Below are positions 36,983 through 45,909 of a stretch of 64,000 nt of DNA, one piece after another. Both the position numbers and the translations under genes were made by a program. Location of the stretch: NCBI RefSeq assembly GCF_900091845.1, contig NZ_FMCI01000350.1:1-64000 (forward strand), given 5' to 3'. Within the stretch, counting starts at the first letter, position 1, and the number at the start of each line of letters is the position of its first letter. The DNA comes from Streptomyces sp. SolWspMP-5a-2. Its GTDB lineage: Bacteria > Actinomycetota > Actinomycetes > Streptomycetales > Streptomycetaceae. The notes under the pieces are model-generated. The model did not search any database and was not told the DNA's origin. It was given only the letters and a program-made list of their open reading frames with translations.

Positions 36983-38320
36983 ATGCTCGCCGTCCTGCGC
37001 AACCCCACCTACCGCCGCCTCTTCACCGCCCAGGTGATCGCGCTGGTCGGCACCGGGCTCGCCACGGTCGCCCTCGGGCTGCTCGCGTACGACATCGCGG
37101 GCGCCGGGGCCGGTTCGGTGCTCGGCACCGCGCTCGCGATCAAGATGGTGGCGTACGTGGGGATCGCCCCGCTGGTCGGCGCGGTCGCCGACCGGCTGCC
37201 GCGCCGGGCGCTGCTGGCGGGCGCCGACCTCACCCGGGCCGGGGTGGCGTGCGCGCTGCCGTTCGTCCATCAGGTCTGGCAGGTGTACCTGCTGGTCTTC
37301 CTGCTCCAGTCGGCGTCGGCCGTGTTCACCCCGGCGTTCCAGTCGGTGATCCCGGACGTGCTCCCCCAAGAGCGCGACTACACACGGGCGTTGTCGATGT
37401 CACGGCTCGCGTACGACCTGGAGAGCCTCTTCTCCCCCGCGCTGGCCGCCGCCCTGCTCTCCGTCGTCACCTACAACGGGCTGTTCACCGGCACGGTCGC
37501 GGGCTTCCTCGGCTCGGCCGCGCTGGTGCTCTCCACGGCGCTCCCCAACAGGGCGGCATCGTCCGCGCGTTCGGGTCGACGGACACGGCCCACCACGGGC
37601 ATGGCCCTGTTCCTGCGGCTGCCGCCGCTGCGGGCACTGCTCGCCCTCAACCTCGCGGTGGCCGCCGCGAGCGCGATGGTCACCGTCAACTCGGTGGTCT
37701 ACGTACGGGAGACGCTCGGTCTGTCGGCGGGTGCGGTGCCGCTGGCGCTGGGCGCGTACGGCGCCGGGTCGATGGCCGTCGCGCTGGCGCTGCCCCGGCT
37801 CCTGGACCGGGTGACGGACCGTACGGTGATGCTGCGCGGCGCCCTGCCGCTGGCGGCCGTGTTCGGCGGCCTCGGCGTCATCACGGCTGCCCAGGACGGC
37901 AGTTGGCGGTTCCCGGCGCTGCTGGCGCTCTGGGCCGCGTTCGGTGCCGCCTGCTCGGCGGTGCTCACACCCGCCGGCCGGCTGGTGCGCCGCTCGGCCC
38001 CGCCGGGAAAGCGCACGGCGGCCTTCGCGGCGCAGTTCTCGCTCTCCCACGGCTGCTGGCTGCTGACGTATCCGCTGGCGGGGTGGCTGGGCGCGACCGC
38101 GGGGCTGCCGTCGGCGGTGGTGGTGCTCGGCGCCGTCACGCTGGGCGCGGCGCTGCTCGCGGTCCGGCTGTGGCGGGTGCCCGGGACCGCCGTCGAGCAC
38201 GAGCACACCGACCTGCGCTCCGGGCACCCGCATCTCGACGGCGCCACCCGGGTGGCCGCCGGGTGGCGGCACCGGCACGGGTACGGGGTGGACGGGCTGC
38301 ACCCGGTGACGCGGGGGTAG
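36983..38320 (+). CDS. MFS exporter with His-rich C-terminus (metal efflux candidate)
   Basis: A 445-residue MFS protein with twelve helices. Loop 2-3 reads VGAVADRLPRRALL. The C-terminal 40 residues are rich in His (EHEHTD, GHPHLDG, RHRHGYG), as found in metal-handling transporters. The ATG has CAGGGAG eight bases upstream. Divergent from a CzrA-type ArsR regulator with an intervening palindrome, it is probably induced by and exports a divalent metal or its complex. Confidence 0.85.
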   Translation: MLAVLRNPTYRRLFTAQVIALVGTGLATVALGLLAYDIAGAGAGSVLGTALAIKMVAYVGIAPLVGAVADRLPRRALLAGADLTRAGVACALPFVHQVWQVYLLVFLLQSASAVFTPAFQSVIPDVLPQERDYTRALSMSRLAYDLESLFSPALAAALLSVVTYNGLFTGTVAGFLGSAALVLSTALPNRAASSARSGRRTRPTTGMALFLRLPPLRALLALNLAVAAASAMVTVNSVVYVRETLGLSAGAVPLALGAYGAGSMAVALALPRLLDRVTDRTVMLRGALPLAAVFGGLGVITAAQDGSWRFPALLALWAAFGAACSAVLTPAGRLVRRSAPPGKRTAAFAAQFSLSHGCWLLTYPLAGWLGATAGLPSAVVVLGAVTLGAALLAVRLWRVPGTAVEHEHTDLRSGHPHLDGATRVAAGWRHRHGYGVDGLHPVTRG

Positions 38321-38351
38321 CCCGCCGGGGACAGACTCCCCCGTCCGGTCG

Positions 38352-39149
38352 TCAGGCGCGCTTGCGGGCCACGCCGCCGTAGAAGCCGATCTCGTGCGAG
38401 CGGGGCGGCGGCGGACCGTCCGGACGCCAGAACGGGACCTGGGACAGGCCGGGTTCGATCAGGTCGAAGCCGTCGAAGAACCGCTCGACCTCGGCGCGCG
38501 GGCGCAGGTTGAGGCTGGCGCTCGCCTTGCTGTAGACGGCCTGCGCGGCGGTCCGGTCGGCGAAATCGCTGGTGGCATGGGTGAGGACGAGGTAGCTGCC
38601 GTCCGGGAGGGCGTCGCGCAGGGTGGCGACGATGCCGGCCGGGTCGTCCGCGTCCGTGAGGAAGTGGACGACGGCGACGAGCAGCAGGGCGACCGGCCGG
38701 TCGAAGTCGATGACGGCGCGGACGTCCGGGTCCTCCAGGATCGCCCGCGGGTCGCGCAGGTCGCCGAGGACGATGCTGGTGGCGCCGGAGCGGCTGAGCA
38801 GGGCGTCCGCGTGCGCGTTGACGATCGGGTCGTTGTCGACGTACGCGACCCGGACGTCCGGCGCGACCTCCTGCGCCGTCTCGTGGACGTTGGGCGAGGT
38901 GGGCAGGCCGGTGCCGACGTCGAGGATCTGGCGGACGCCGTTCTCGACGACGTACCGGACGGCGCGGCGCATGAAGTCCCGGTTGGCGCGGACGCCGATG
39001 CGCACCTCGGGGGCCGCGGCGGCGAGCGCGTCGGCGGCTTTCCGGTCCACGTCGTAGTTGTCCTTGCCGCCGAGCAGGTAGTCGTAGATCCGCGCGGGAT
39101 GCGGCTTGCTGGTGTCGATCCCGTCGGCCCGGACGCCGTCCTGTCCCAC
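38352..39149 (-). CDS. SAM-dependent methyltransferase, DUF574 / Methyltransf_19 family
   Basis: A 265-residue protein of the actinobacteria-specific DUF574 family. Diagnostic segments are visible: HPARIYDYLLGGKDNYDVD near residue 17, QILDVGTGLPTSPN near 74, VAYVDNDPIV near 99 and a C-terminal FYGGVARK. The domain is a Rossmann methyltransferase with unknown acceptor; many paralogues exist per Streptomyces genome. It reads alone and converges with the metal MFS gene. Confidence 0.92.
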   Translation of the reverse strand: MGQDGVRADGIDTSKPHPARIYDYLLGGKDNYDVDRKAADALAAAAPEVRIGVRANRDFMRRAVRYVVENGVRQILDVGTGLPTSPNVHETAQEVAPDVRVAYVDNDPIVNAHADALLSRSGATSIVLGDLRDPRAILEDPDVRAVIDFDRPVALLLVAVVHFLTDADDPAGIVATLRDALPDGSYLVLTHATSDFADRTAAQAVYSKASASLNLRPRAEVERFFDGFDLIEPGLSQVPFWRPDGPPPPRSHEIGFYGGVARKRA

Positions 39150-39388
39150 CCTGAACTCCTCTCGGCCGCCGCGCGGCCCCTCGCCGTGTTCGGCTGCCGA
39201 CAGCTTCCCACATCAACTTCACTGCTCTTGACCGCAGTTGCCCGGGACGGACGGGGACGGGACGGGCCACGGACGAGTGCTGGAGCAAAGTGGGCGGGTG
39301 ATCGACGCCGTCGCGACGGGCGCCGCCACTCCCCCTCCCGCCGGGAGCCCCGTCCGGGCTCGACGGCGGTGGTCCGTGTCCCGGCGGG

Positions 39389-40081
39389 TCAGCCGAGGGT
39401 GAGGAGTTCCTCGTAGAAGCCGCCGAACCCGTGCTCCCGGTCCACGAGATGGATCTCCAGGATCCAGTGGCAGACGCGTCCGGCCTTGTCGGTGCGGCGC
39501 AGCGGGGTGTCGTTGGCCGGGGTGATGTACGACTCGACGTCGGCGCCGTCGATCCGCTCGTGCGGGAACTCGCCGACCAGGTGTCCGGCGTGCCAGCCGC
39601 CCAACTCCCAGCCCGCGTCGGCCGCGAGGCGCGCGACCTCGCCGTGCAGGCGGGCTCCGGTGACGTCCGGGTGGGCGGCGAAGTACCGCTTTCCCGCGGC
39701 GAACACGTCGGCGAGGTCGTCCCGCAGTCGGTGCTTGACGGGGTCGTCGCCGAGGACGAAGGTGCGGCCGAAGTCGGCCTCGTACTCCTCGAAGATGGGC
39801 CCGAAGTCGGCGAAGACGATGTCGTCGGCGCCGATCGGCCGGTCCGGCGGGTTCTCCTTGTAGGGCAGGAGCGTGTTGGGTCCCGACCGCACGATCCGCT
39901 TGTGCCAGTGGCGGGTGGTGCCGAACATCTCGTTCGCCAGATCGCGCACCCGGTCGCTGACCGCGCGCTCCCCCTCCCCGGGCGCGACCAGCCCGCGCTT
40001 GTCGATCTCCGCGAAGAGCTGCTCGGCCTTCGCCTGTGCGTCCAGCAGGCGCGTCGCGCGCGTGGATTCGTCGTCCGCCAT
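39389..40081 (-). CDS. M24-family metallopeptidase-like protein
   Basis: A 230-residue pita-bread-fold protein. Candidate dimetal ligands appear in order: FADFGP and EADFGRT (two Asp), GGWHAGHLVGEFP (His), LEIHLV (Glu) and FYEELL (Glu). It lacks the N-terminal creatinase domain, so it is closer to short aminopeptidase-P or methionine aminopeptidase-like proteins. The ligand set looks complete enough for activity. It is single, with 147 bases to the proline iminopeptidase gene upstream. Confidence 0.8.
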   Translation of the reverse strand: MADDESTRATRLLDAQAKAEQLFAEIDKRGLVAPGEGERAVSDRVRDLANEMFGTTRHWHKRIVRSGPNTLLPYKENPPDRPIGADDIVFADFGPIFEEYEADFGRTFVLGDDPVKHRLRDDLADVFAAGKRYFAAHPDVTGARLHGEVARLAADAGWELGGWHAGHLVGEFPHERIDGADVESYITPANDTPLRRTDKAGRVCHWILEIHLVDREHGFGGFYEELLTLG

Positions 40082-40228
40082 GGGGCGAACGTAGTTCGCG
40101 AGGACGCGGTCGGCAACGCGGTCCCACAGGGTGGCGGATCGTGGCCCCTCCCCCGCCCCGGCTCGGGGGCCCGCCCCTGGTCAGGGCGGCCCACCGGCAG
40201 GGGGGCACGGTCCGGGACCCCGCCGTCC

Positions 40229-41194
40229 TCAGCCGGGACGGCGGGCGAAGTCGTCCAGGGCGCGGAGCACCCGGGCGCGGGTCGTGTCGCCGCCCAGGTG
40301 CCCGGCGTCATCGACGACGGTCAGCTCCGCGCCGGGCCAGGCGCGGGCCAGCTCCCGGGCGGTGTCGAGCGGCCCGCCCAGATCGAGCCTGCCGTGGACC
40401 AGCACCCCGGGGATCCCGGCGAGGCGGTCCGCGTCCCGCAACAGCGCGCCCTCCTCGAGCCAGGCGCCGTGGGAGAAGAAGTGCGCGCAGATGCGGACGA
40501 AGGCGAGTCGCGCGGCCGGGGACCGGTCGCCGTACGGGCGAGAGGCGCCCTTCGTCTCCCCCGACACGACCGTGTCCTCCCAGTCGACCCAGTCGGCGGC
40601 GGCCCTCTCCCGCACGGCGGCGTCCGGGTGTTCCATGAGGCGGGCGTAGGCCGCGACGACGTCGCCGTCCCTCGGGGTGCCGGGGGCCCCGGCGAGGAAG
40701 CGTTCCCACTGCTCGGGGAAGTGGCGGCCGACCCCGCGGTAGAGCCAGTCGATCTCGGAGCGCCGGGTGGTGGTGACGGCGGCGATCACGATCTCCGACA
40801 CCCGCCGCGGGTGGGTCTCGGCGTAGGCGAGGATCAGCGTCGAGCCCCATGAGCCGCCGTACAGCAGCCATCGCTCGACGCCCAGGTGCGCGCGCAGCCG
40901 TTCCATGTCGGCGATCAGGTGGTGGGTGGTGTTGTGCCGCATGTCGGTGGCGGGGTCCCCGGCGTGCGGGGTGCTGCGTCCGCAGCCGCGCTGGTCGAAG
41001 AGCACGACCCGGTACCGGTCCGGGTCGAAGTACCGGCGTGCCAGCGTTCCGCACCCGGAGCCGGGACCGCCGTGCACGACGAGCGCCGGCTTGCCCGCCG
41101 GGTTGCCGCAGACCTCCCAGTAGACGTGGTTGCCGTCACCGACGTCGAGCATCCCCGTCTCGTACGGCTCGCTCGGCGGATACAACTCACCCAT
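40229..41194 (-). CDS. pip: proline iminopeptidase
   Basis: A 321-residue alpha/beta hydrolase of peptidase family S33. HGGPGSG (oxyanion loop), FDQRGCGRS and the nucleophile elbow GGSWGS near residue 110 are intact, with a later Asp (GRLDLGGP) and His (DDAGHLGG). It releases N-terminal proline from peptides in the cytoplasm. The ATG has AGGAGGTG six bases upstream, which excludes the longer in-frame extension to 41341. Confidence 0.93.
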   Translation of the reverse strand: MGELYPPSEPYETGMLDVGDGNHVYWEVCGNPAGKPALVVHGGPGSGCGTLARRYFDPDRYRVVLFDQRGCGRSTPHAGDPATDMRHNTTHHLIADMERLRAHLGVERWLLYGGSWGSTLILAYAETHPRRVSEIVIAAVTTTRRSEIDWLYRGVGRHFPEQWERFLAGAPGTPRDGDVVAAYARLMEHPDAAVRERAAADWVDWEDTVVSGETKGASRPYGDRSPAARLAFVRICAHFFSHGAWLEEGALLRDADRLAGIPGVLVHGRLDLGGPLDTARELARAWPGAELTVVDDAGHLGGDTTRARVLRALDDFARRPG

Positions 41195-41637
41195 TTCCAG
41201 CACCTCCTGAGAAGCGGACGCGCGGAGAGCCACGCCTCGCTCCACCCCGCTGCCGGGCGCGGAGCGCCCCACATCCCACCACGGACTCCCCGTCCACGGG
41301 ACCGACACCACTCCGCCGATCCCGAACTCGCCCCGGGACACCGCGGAAAGCCCGACGGCACGGCTGAACTAGGCCCGTCACAGGCACGGTTGACTCGCGC
41401 GCCGCGTGCGACGCCGCCTCGATACCGAGCGGCGCCGATCGCTGTCGCCGGGTCCGTGGTGCGGCGTCCGCGCTCCCCGTATGACTCGGGGGTGCCTCTT
41501 TCGTCGGCGCGCTGATGTGCGTGCCGCGAGGGGAGTGCCGCGTGTGCCGTCCAGGACTGCCCCGTGCGCTCTGCCGGAGCGTGCGGGGAGGGATCTAGCG
41601 TTGCAGGAAGTCAGAAACCACAACGCATGGGGGCAAC
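41195..41637. other. intergenic region upstream of secreted protein gene
   Basis: No gene is supported. The left part holds the promoter of the proline iminopeptidase gene (minus strand). The right part holds that of the secreted protein, with a possible -10 hexamer TAGCGT at about 41597. Open frames here are shadows without ribosome sites. Confidence 0.5.
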
Positions 41638-42012
41638 ATGACGTTCCGAGGTCGAATCGCCGGATCCATCGCGACGGCGGCCGTGCTGGGGGCGGGGCTG
41701 CTCGCCACCGCCGCTCCCGTCACCGCCGCGCCCGCCACCGGGGTCGCGTCCGCCGCCACGGTCTCCGCCGCCTCCGCCCCGGTCTCGGCCCGGGGTCTCA
41801 ACTGCGGCAGCCCGCGCCTGCTCACCGGCAGCGCGGGACACAAGGGCGCGTCGGTCAGCTGCACCGGCGGGTCCTTCACCGCGTCCGTGGTCTGCGACAA
41901 GCAGGGCTACCGGTACACGCACTTCGGCAACCGTGCCGTGTCCGGCGGCACGTCGACCGTCTGGTGCGACCTGGGCGCCGCCGTGGTGCAGGTGATGGTC
42001 GAGCCGACCTGA
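41638..42012 (+). CDS. small secreted protein (hypothetical, two probable disulfides)
   Basis: A 124-residue protein with a Sec signal (GRIAGSIATAAVLGAGLLAT, cleavage near TAA at about residue 30), an Ala/Ser/Thr-rich linker, and a 75-residue domain with four Cys (GLNCGSP, VSCTGG, VVCDKQG, VWCDLG), likely forming two disulfides. No family is certain. Its GGGGGC ribosome site precedes the ATG. A terminator follows about 100 bases downstream. Confidence 0.75.
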   Translation: MTFRGRIAGSIATAAVLGAGLLATAAPVTAAPATGVASAATVSAASAPVSARGLNCGSPRLLTGSAGHKGASVSCTGGSFTASVVCDKQGYRYTHFGNRAVSGGTSTVWCDLGAAVVQVMVEPT

Positions 42013-42114
42013 TCCACGGTCCGACGGAGCCGGTCCGGCGGGCACTCCCCCGCCGGACCTGCGGCACACGTCCGTGACCGCCGGGAGGCGGACGACCGGG
42101 TCTCCTGAACGCGG

Positions 42115-42150
42115 AAAATCCCAGCGCGGACGAATCCGTGCCGGGATTTT
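42115..42150. terminator. strong bidirectional hairpin terminator
   Basis: AAAATCCC-A-GC-G-CGGA pairs with TCCG-T-GC-C-GGGATTTT around CGAA. The A-tract on one side and T-tract on the other make it Rho-independent in both directions. It separates the secreted protein gene (+) from the convergent DUF262 gene (-). Confidence 0.85.
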
Positions 42151-42373
42151 CGTGAAGCCGACCTGGGCAGTCGTGAGAACTGCCGTGGTGGGACGTTCAC
42201 CAGATCCTTCGACCAGGCGCAACAGTCAGAGTCCCCCGCCGGCACGCCCTGCGGCTCGCCGTTGACCGTTACGGCCGGATCGGTCTCCGACACACGCACA
42301 GACGTGTCGATCGATGCGGGGCCGAGGAGCTCGCCCAGCGCATGACGCACCTGGGGGATGGAGGGGCCGTTCA

Positions 42374-44299
42374 CTACCGAATGCTCTGCAACAACCGTCC
42401 CGTTGCAGTGACGGTCCAGAAGTTCCATCCGTTCCGATTCGGATTGACGTGCGGGTTCAGGACGTGGACCACGGCGACCGCCGCCCCGCTGGGAGTCTCG
42501 TACTCGCCTCGCCCCGGACCGGAGGGGATCCTCACGACGCGCGACAGGGGATCGTAGTAGGCGTCGACGCGCTGGCCTTCGTAGACCGCGTGGATCTCGA
42601 CACCGCGCTTCGTGCGAAGTTCTTGGACCTCCGCCCCGACGAGTGTGGGTGCGGTCGGGCCCTCCACGATCAGCTGCTCGTCGGCAGGCAGCTCGTCGGT
42701 GTCCTGGGGGATGACCTGTGCGTCGTAGCGGGGAAGACCGAGCAACTCGTTGAGGACGTTGGCCAGCAGACTCCGGCGTGCGGCCAGGAAGTCGGGGAAG
42801 CGGTCCAAGGACCGCAGCTCCGGATCACCGGGGATCCACTGTTCGGCCAGGCGCTCCGGCGCGATCCCCGCCATGTAGTCGACGGGCAGCCCGGAGGAGA
42901 TCATCTTGTTCGTCTGACCGGTGACGAAGGCAAGGTTGGCGAGGCTGTTCCACTCCTCCTTCGCGTATGTCCCCTGGACTCTGGCGCGCGGGAACACGTG
43001 GTGGAATTCGATCTTGGAGCCGCTGTTCATCGGCTGGTCGCTGATGGCGATGTTGGTCGCCCAGTCCCGCGCCGTGCCCCGCAACGCGGCGATGTAGAGC
43101 AGTTTGAAGAAGGGATGCGTGGAGTACTTCTGCTCCAAGTCCCTCGGGTGGAGGGCGCTGTCCCGGGACCGGGTGCCGGAGGCCCGGCGAATGAGTTCGG
43201 CGAACAGGCCCTCTCCCTCACGCGATTTGATCAGCCTTGCCTCCGCGTCGAGTTTCCCCTCGACCTGCAGCGAGTAGTGACTAAACGCCGTCGCCGTGTA
43301 GACCCAGCGACGCAGCAGCTGAGCCTCTCCCGGGCGCAGCTTGCCGTCCCGGTGGTGCAGCAGCAGGGCGGGCACGATGGTGACGTTCGGTGACGAGAGG
43401 ACCTCGGACCGGGGAATGGCGCACTCGCCCTTCAAAAAGTCGATGGCGAAGCGCAGCGCCCTTTCGGTGGCGTGCCAGGCCTCCTTCAGCGCGGCTTCGT
43501 CCATGTCGGCCCCGATGAGCTTGATGTGATGGGCGCCGGTTCCCGCGAGGAGGCTCGTGAGACGCAGAACGGCTTCCCTGTTCAGGGCGAAGTTGCTGTC
43601 CTGCAGCTCTTGGTGGAAGGCGTCCATAGTGTCCAGGCCGTCGGACCACCGCGCCGCAATGGCGCTGTAGACGAGGTCCCCCTTGGACAGCCTTCGACCG
43701 CCCTTGTTCAACCGGGCGAAGAGTTCGGCGACTTCCTCATAGTCGTCGGACTCGTAGGTGATGACGGCGATCTCCTGCTTGCGGATGTCGTGCACCTTCT
43801 GCAAGCGCTGCATCCATGCGCCGAACTGCGGGGCGGAGTAATCGATCCCGGCGGCTTTGAGCACCTCGTGGTACTGCACGTTCTCCTGCAGCAAGGTGGA
43901 AACACGGAACAGGAGCGGGTCTTTGCTCTGGATCGCGCTCGGGTTGACGAACTCCTCGGTGCGCACATCGAAGCGCAGGTCGATAAGCCGGCCGTCCGCC
44001 TTTGACTCCGGCCGGTACACCCAGGCCAGGGAGGTCAACCGCTGTTGCCCATCCAGGAGGTAGAGAGGCTGATGCGCCGACTTGTCGGCCTGAATGACGG
44101 CAGCCGTCTTGAAGGGGACGGTCAGATTGGTCTTCCACAAGAGCAGGGCACCGACGGGGTAGCCCCGGTAGAGAGAATCGAAGAGATCGCGCACGTCGGG
44201 CCTCATCCAGACGAAGTCGCGCTGAATGGAGGGGATGACGACCTTGCCCTGAAGCAGCTCCTCGATTTGAGAAGCGATCTTTTGGTTTGCCAGCCCCAT
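42374..44299 (-). CDS. DUF262/DUF1524 restriction-like protein with RAMA-like C-terminus
   Basis: A 641-residue protein. The N-terminal DUF262 domain shows IPSIQRDFVW near residue 22 and LLDGQQRLTSL near 76, motifs that in GmrSD/SspE-type proteins bind and hydrolyse nucleotide. A DUF1524 HNH-like motif, EFHHVFPRAR, lies near 430. The last 80 residues (YETPSGAAVAVV, NRNGWNFW, GRLLQSIR) resemble the RAMA domain thought to read modified DNA. The combination suggests a stand-alone modification-dependent restriction enzyme. Composition is less GC-biased than the neighbours, and a transposase remnant plus a tRNA lie next to it, consistent with acquisition. No partner modification genes are present. 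Confidence 0.8.
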   Translation of the reverse strand: MGLANQKIASQIEELLQGKVVIPSIQRDFVWMRPDVRDLFDSLYRGYPVGALLLWKTNLTVPFKTAAVIQADKSAHQPLYLLDGQQRLTSLAWVYRPESKADGRLIDLRFDVRTEEFVNPSAIQSKDPLLFRVSTLLQENVQYHEVLKAAGIDYSAPQFGAWMQRLQKVHDIRKQEIAVITYESDDYEEVAELFARLNKGGRRLSKGDLVYSAIAARWSDGLDTMDAFHQELQDSNFALNREAVLRLTSLLAGTGAHHIKLIGADMDEAALKEAWHATERALRFAIDFLKGECAIPRSEVLSSPNVTIVPALLLHHRDGKLRPGEAQLLRRWVYTATAFSHYSLQVEGKLDAEARLIKSREGEGLFAELIRRASGTRSRDSALHPRDLEQKYSTHPFFKLLYIAALRGTARDWATNIAISDQPMNSGSKIEFHHVFPRARVQGTYAKEEWNSLANLAFVTGQTNKMISSGLPVDYMAGIAPERLAEQWIPGDPELRSLDRFPDFLAARRSLLANVLNELLGLPRYDAQVIPQDTDELPADEQLIVEGPTAPTLVGAEVQELRTKRGVEIHAVYEGQRVDAYYDPLSRVVRIPSGPGRGEYETPSGAAVAVVHVLNPHVNPNRNGWNFWTVTATGRLLQSIR

Positions 44300-44529
44300 G
44301 CTGCCCCCAGCCCGTGTGTGCTCCGTCACACACACGCTATCAACTGCCGAGGAGGGCCAACTGCGGCCGAGAGCAACCACTTTCGCTTGCCGGGGTCGCC
44401 GCATACTCCACGCGACCCTGCGCGGTGTCGGGCCACGCGTTCGCGCAGCGGAGATGGAGGAGGCTGAACTCGACGACCGGGTCGGAGCAGGTACGTGAGT
44501 TGGCGGTCGGGCAGGAAGTCTGGTCCGGA

Positions 44530-44820
44530 CTGCGCAGTCAGAACGAGGGCGGCAACGGCAACCTCAAGAAGTCCGCCCTCGACAGCATCGGCAATCCCCA
44601 GCTCCGCCTGCCGCACGGACACGTCGCACAGACCCTGCTCACTGCCGTCATCATCTTCGAGGCGAACCTCAGAGCCATCCGACGGTTCCTCCGCGATCAG
44701 GGCATCCAGCCCCGCAATGCCAGCCCGCAGAGCGCCGCAACCCAACCCGGTGACCTCTCCGACCCGCCCCTGGCGCGACCCCTTCCGACCGAGCAAGTCG
44801 AGCCGCCGCCACACGAGTGA
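44530..44820 (+). pseudogene. C-terminal remnant of a transposase
   Basis: The frame encodes LRSQNEGGNGNLKKSALDS, LPHGHVAQTLLTAVIIFE and ANLRAIRRFLRD. This recalls the C-terminal segment of actinobacterial transposases that reads R-x-R-x-E-x-x-N-G-x-x-K followed by an A-Q-T-L-hydrophobic helix and ANLRKI. No catalytic core is encoded upstream and the frame extends back without a start or ribosome site, so it is a 5'-truncated relic. It lies between the restriction-like gene and tRNA-Leu. The family identity is from memory of the motif. Confidence 0.5.
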
Positions 44821-44990
44821 CACACCCCCGCCGCGCTCCATGCCCTGAAAACCCCATATGCCTGCGCCACGGCTACCAGCCGTCGCGCAGGCATGTCCTG
44901 TTTCCACAGGTGAGAGGCGCAGCACCTGGACCGCCACCGCCCCACACCCTCACCGAGCCGATCACGAGGCTCTAAGGCCCCAGGAACGAC

Positions 44991-45021
44991 AAAAAACCGG
45001 TGAGTCGCATGACTCACCGGT
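44991..45021 (-). terminator. Rho-independent terminator downstream of tRNA-Leu
   Basis: On the minus strand a perfect 11-bp stem (ACCGGTGAGTC with GACTCACCGGT, loop ATGC) is followed by a run of T residues. It ends the tRNA-Leu transcript about 40 bases after the tRNA 3' end. Confidence 0.88.
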
Positions 45022-45061
45022 AACTCGTGAACGCTTCGGGACGATCTCGCGAAGTCCCTTT

Positions 45062-45149
45062 TGGTGTCCGAGGGGGGACTTGAACCCCCACGCCCGATAA
45101 AGGGCACTAGCACCTCAAGCTAGCGCGTCTGCCATTCCGCCACCCGGAC
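45062..45149 (-). tRNA. tRNA-Leu (anticodon GAG)
   Basis: A class II tRNA of about 88 bases including an encoded CCA. The acceptor stem GTCCGGG pairs with CTCGGAC (one G-U). The anticodon arm is CTAGC-TTGAGGT-GCTAG, so the anticodon is GAG and it reads CUC/CUU. The long variable arm (TGCCCTTTATCGGGCG) and the T arm GGGGGTTCAAGTCCCCC are intact. Confidence 0.95.
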
Positions 45150-45350
45150 CAGGTGTCTGCCGCCTGGCCGGGGGTGTTCCCCGCGGCGACATGGACAACA
45201 ATACCAAGCTTTCGGAGCGCCTTTCACCTGCGTTTCCACCCCGCGGGCGGCGACGCGACACGGGTCGTGCGGCGGACCGGGGGCGGTCACCCGGGGCGAC
45301 ACGCCGGCACCGGGGAGTGAGCGAGGGCCCGCGTCCGCGTGATCGCCCGC

Positions 45351-45800
45351 TCACTCACGGCCCCGGTCCTCCGCGACCAGCACCTGGAGCGCCCGCAGCA
45401 GGGTCGCCGCCGTCTCCTCGCCGAGGGGCGCGAGGAAGCGGCGCTCGGCCGCCAGGCGCGCGCCCTCCGCGTGCCGCAGGCACTCCTCCCCGTACGGGGT
45501 CAGTCCGACGATGTTCTTGCGCCGGTCCTGGACGTTGCGGCGGCGGACCACTAGGCCGTGGTCCTCCAGGCCGTCGATGAGGGCGACCATCGTGGTGCGG
45601 TCGACGCCGAGCCGTCCCGCCGCCTCCACCTGGGACAGCGGCTCGCCGCAGGCGAGCACGGCGAGGACCGCCAGTTCCTGCCCGTCCACCCCGTGGCGCG
45701 CGAGGGCCAGGGCGGACGCCCGCGCGAGTCGGGCGTGCACCCGGGCGAGGAGGTGACCCAGCCGGGGTTCGACGGGTAAGGGGGACGTGTCCGCTGTCAT
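45351..45800 (-). CDS. MarR-family transcriptional regulator
   Basis: A 149-residue winged-helix regulator. The helix-turn-helix and wing are visible as LSQVEAAGRLGVDRTTMVAL, then the wing RRRNVQDRRKNIVGLTPYG near residue 85, which holds the conserved D-x-R. The start at ATG 45800 gives the family length; in-frame GTGs upstream lie beyond a probable operator. The gene is adjacent to, and on the same strand as, the CoA-ligase genes upstream, but the 109-base gap does not show a shared transcript. The ligand is unknown. Confidence 0.88.
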   Translation of the reverse strand: MTADTSPLPVEPRLGHLLARVHARLARASALALARHGVDGQELAVLAVLACGEPLSQVEAAGRLGVDRTTMVALIDGLEDHGLVVRRRNVQDRRKNIVGLTPYGEECLRHAEGARLAAERRFLAPLGEETAATLLRALQVLVAEDRGRE

Positions 45801-45812
45801 GCGCCGACTGTA

Positions 45813-45824
45813 GTCAGAGCTGAC
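45813..45824. promoter_or_regulatory. possible autoregulatory operator of the MarR gene
   Basis: GTCAG-AG-CTGAC, a 5-2-5 inverted repeat, lies 13 bases upstream of the MarR start. The location fits autorepression, but the arms are short and no second copy is seen. Confidence 0.3.
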
Positions 45825-45909
45825 GGTGGGTGAGGACGGGACGGACGAGGTGCCGGGCCCGGGGTCCGGCCGGGGCCGGTGCGCCGGGGCGCGCGGCACG
45901 CTCGCGGCG

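Noticed and set aside
44287-44529. Full-length gene starting at 44287 on the plus strand
   Set aside because: The first 80 codons are antisense leader or promoter sequence of the restriction-like gene, without a ribosome site or domain; only the transposase-like end has meaning.
42300-45149. Integrative element with att sites at tRNA-Leu
   Set aside because: No integrase and no direct repeat of the tRNA 3' end were found between 42 and 45 kb.
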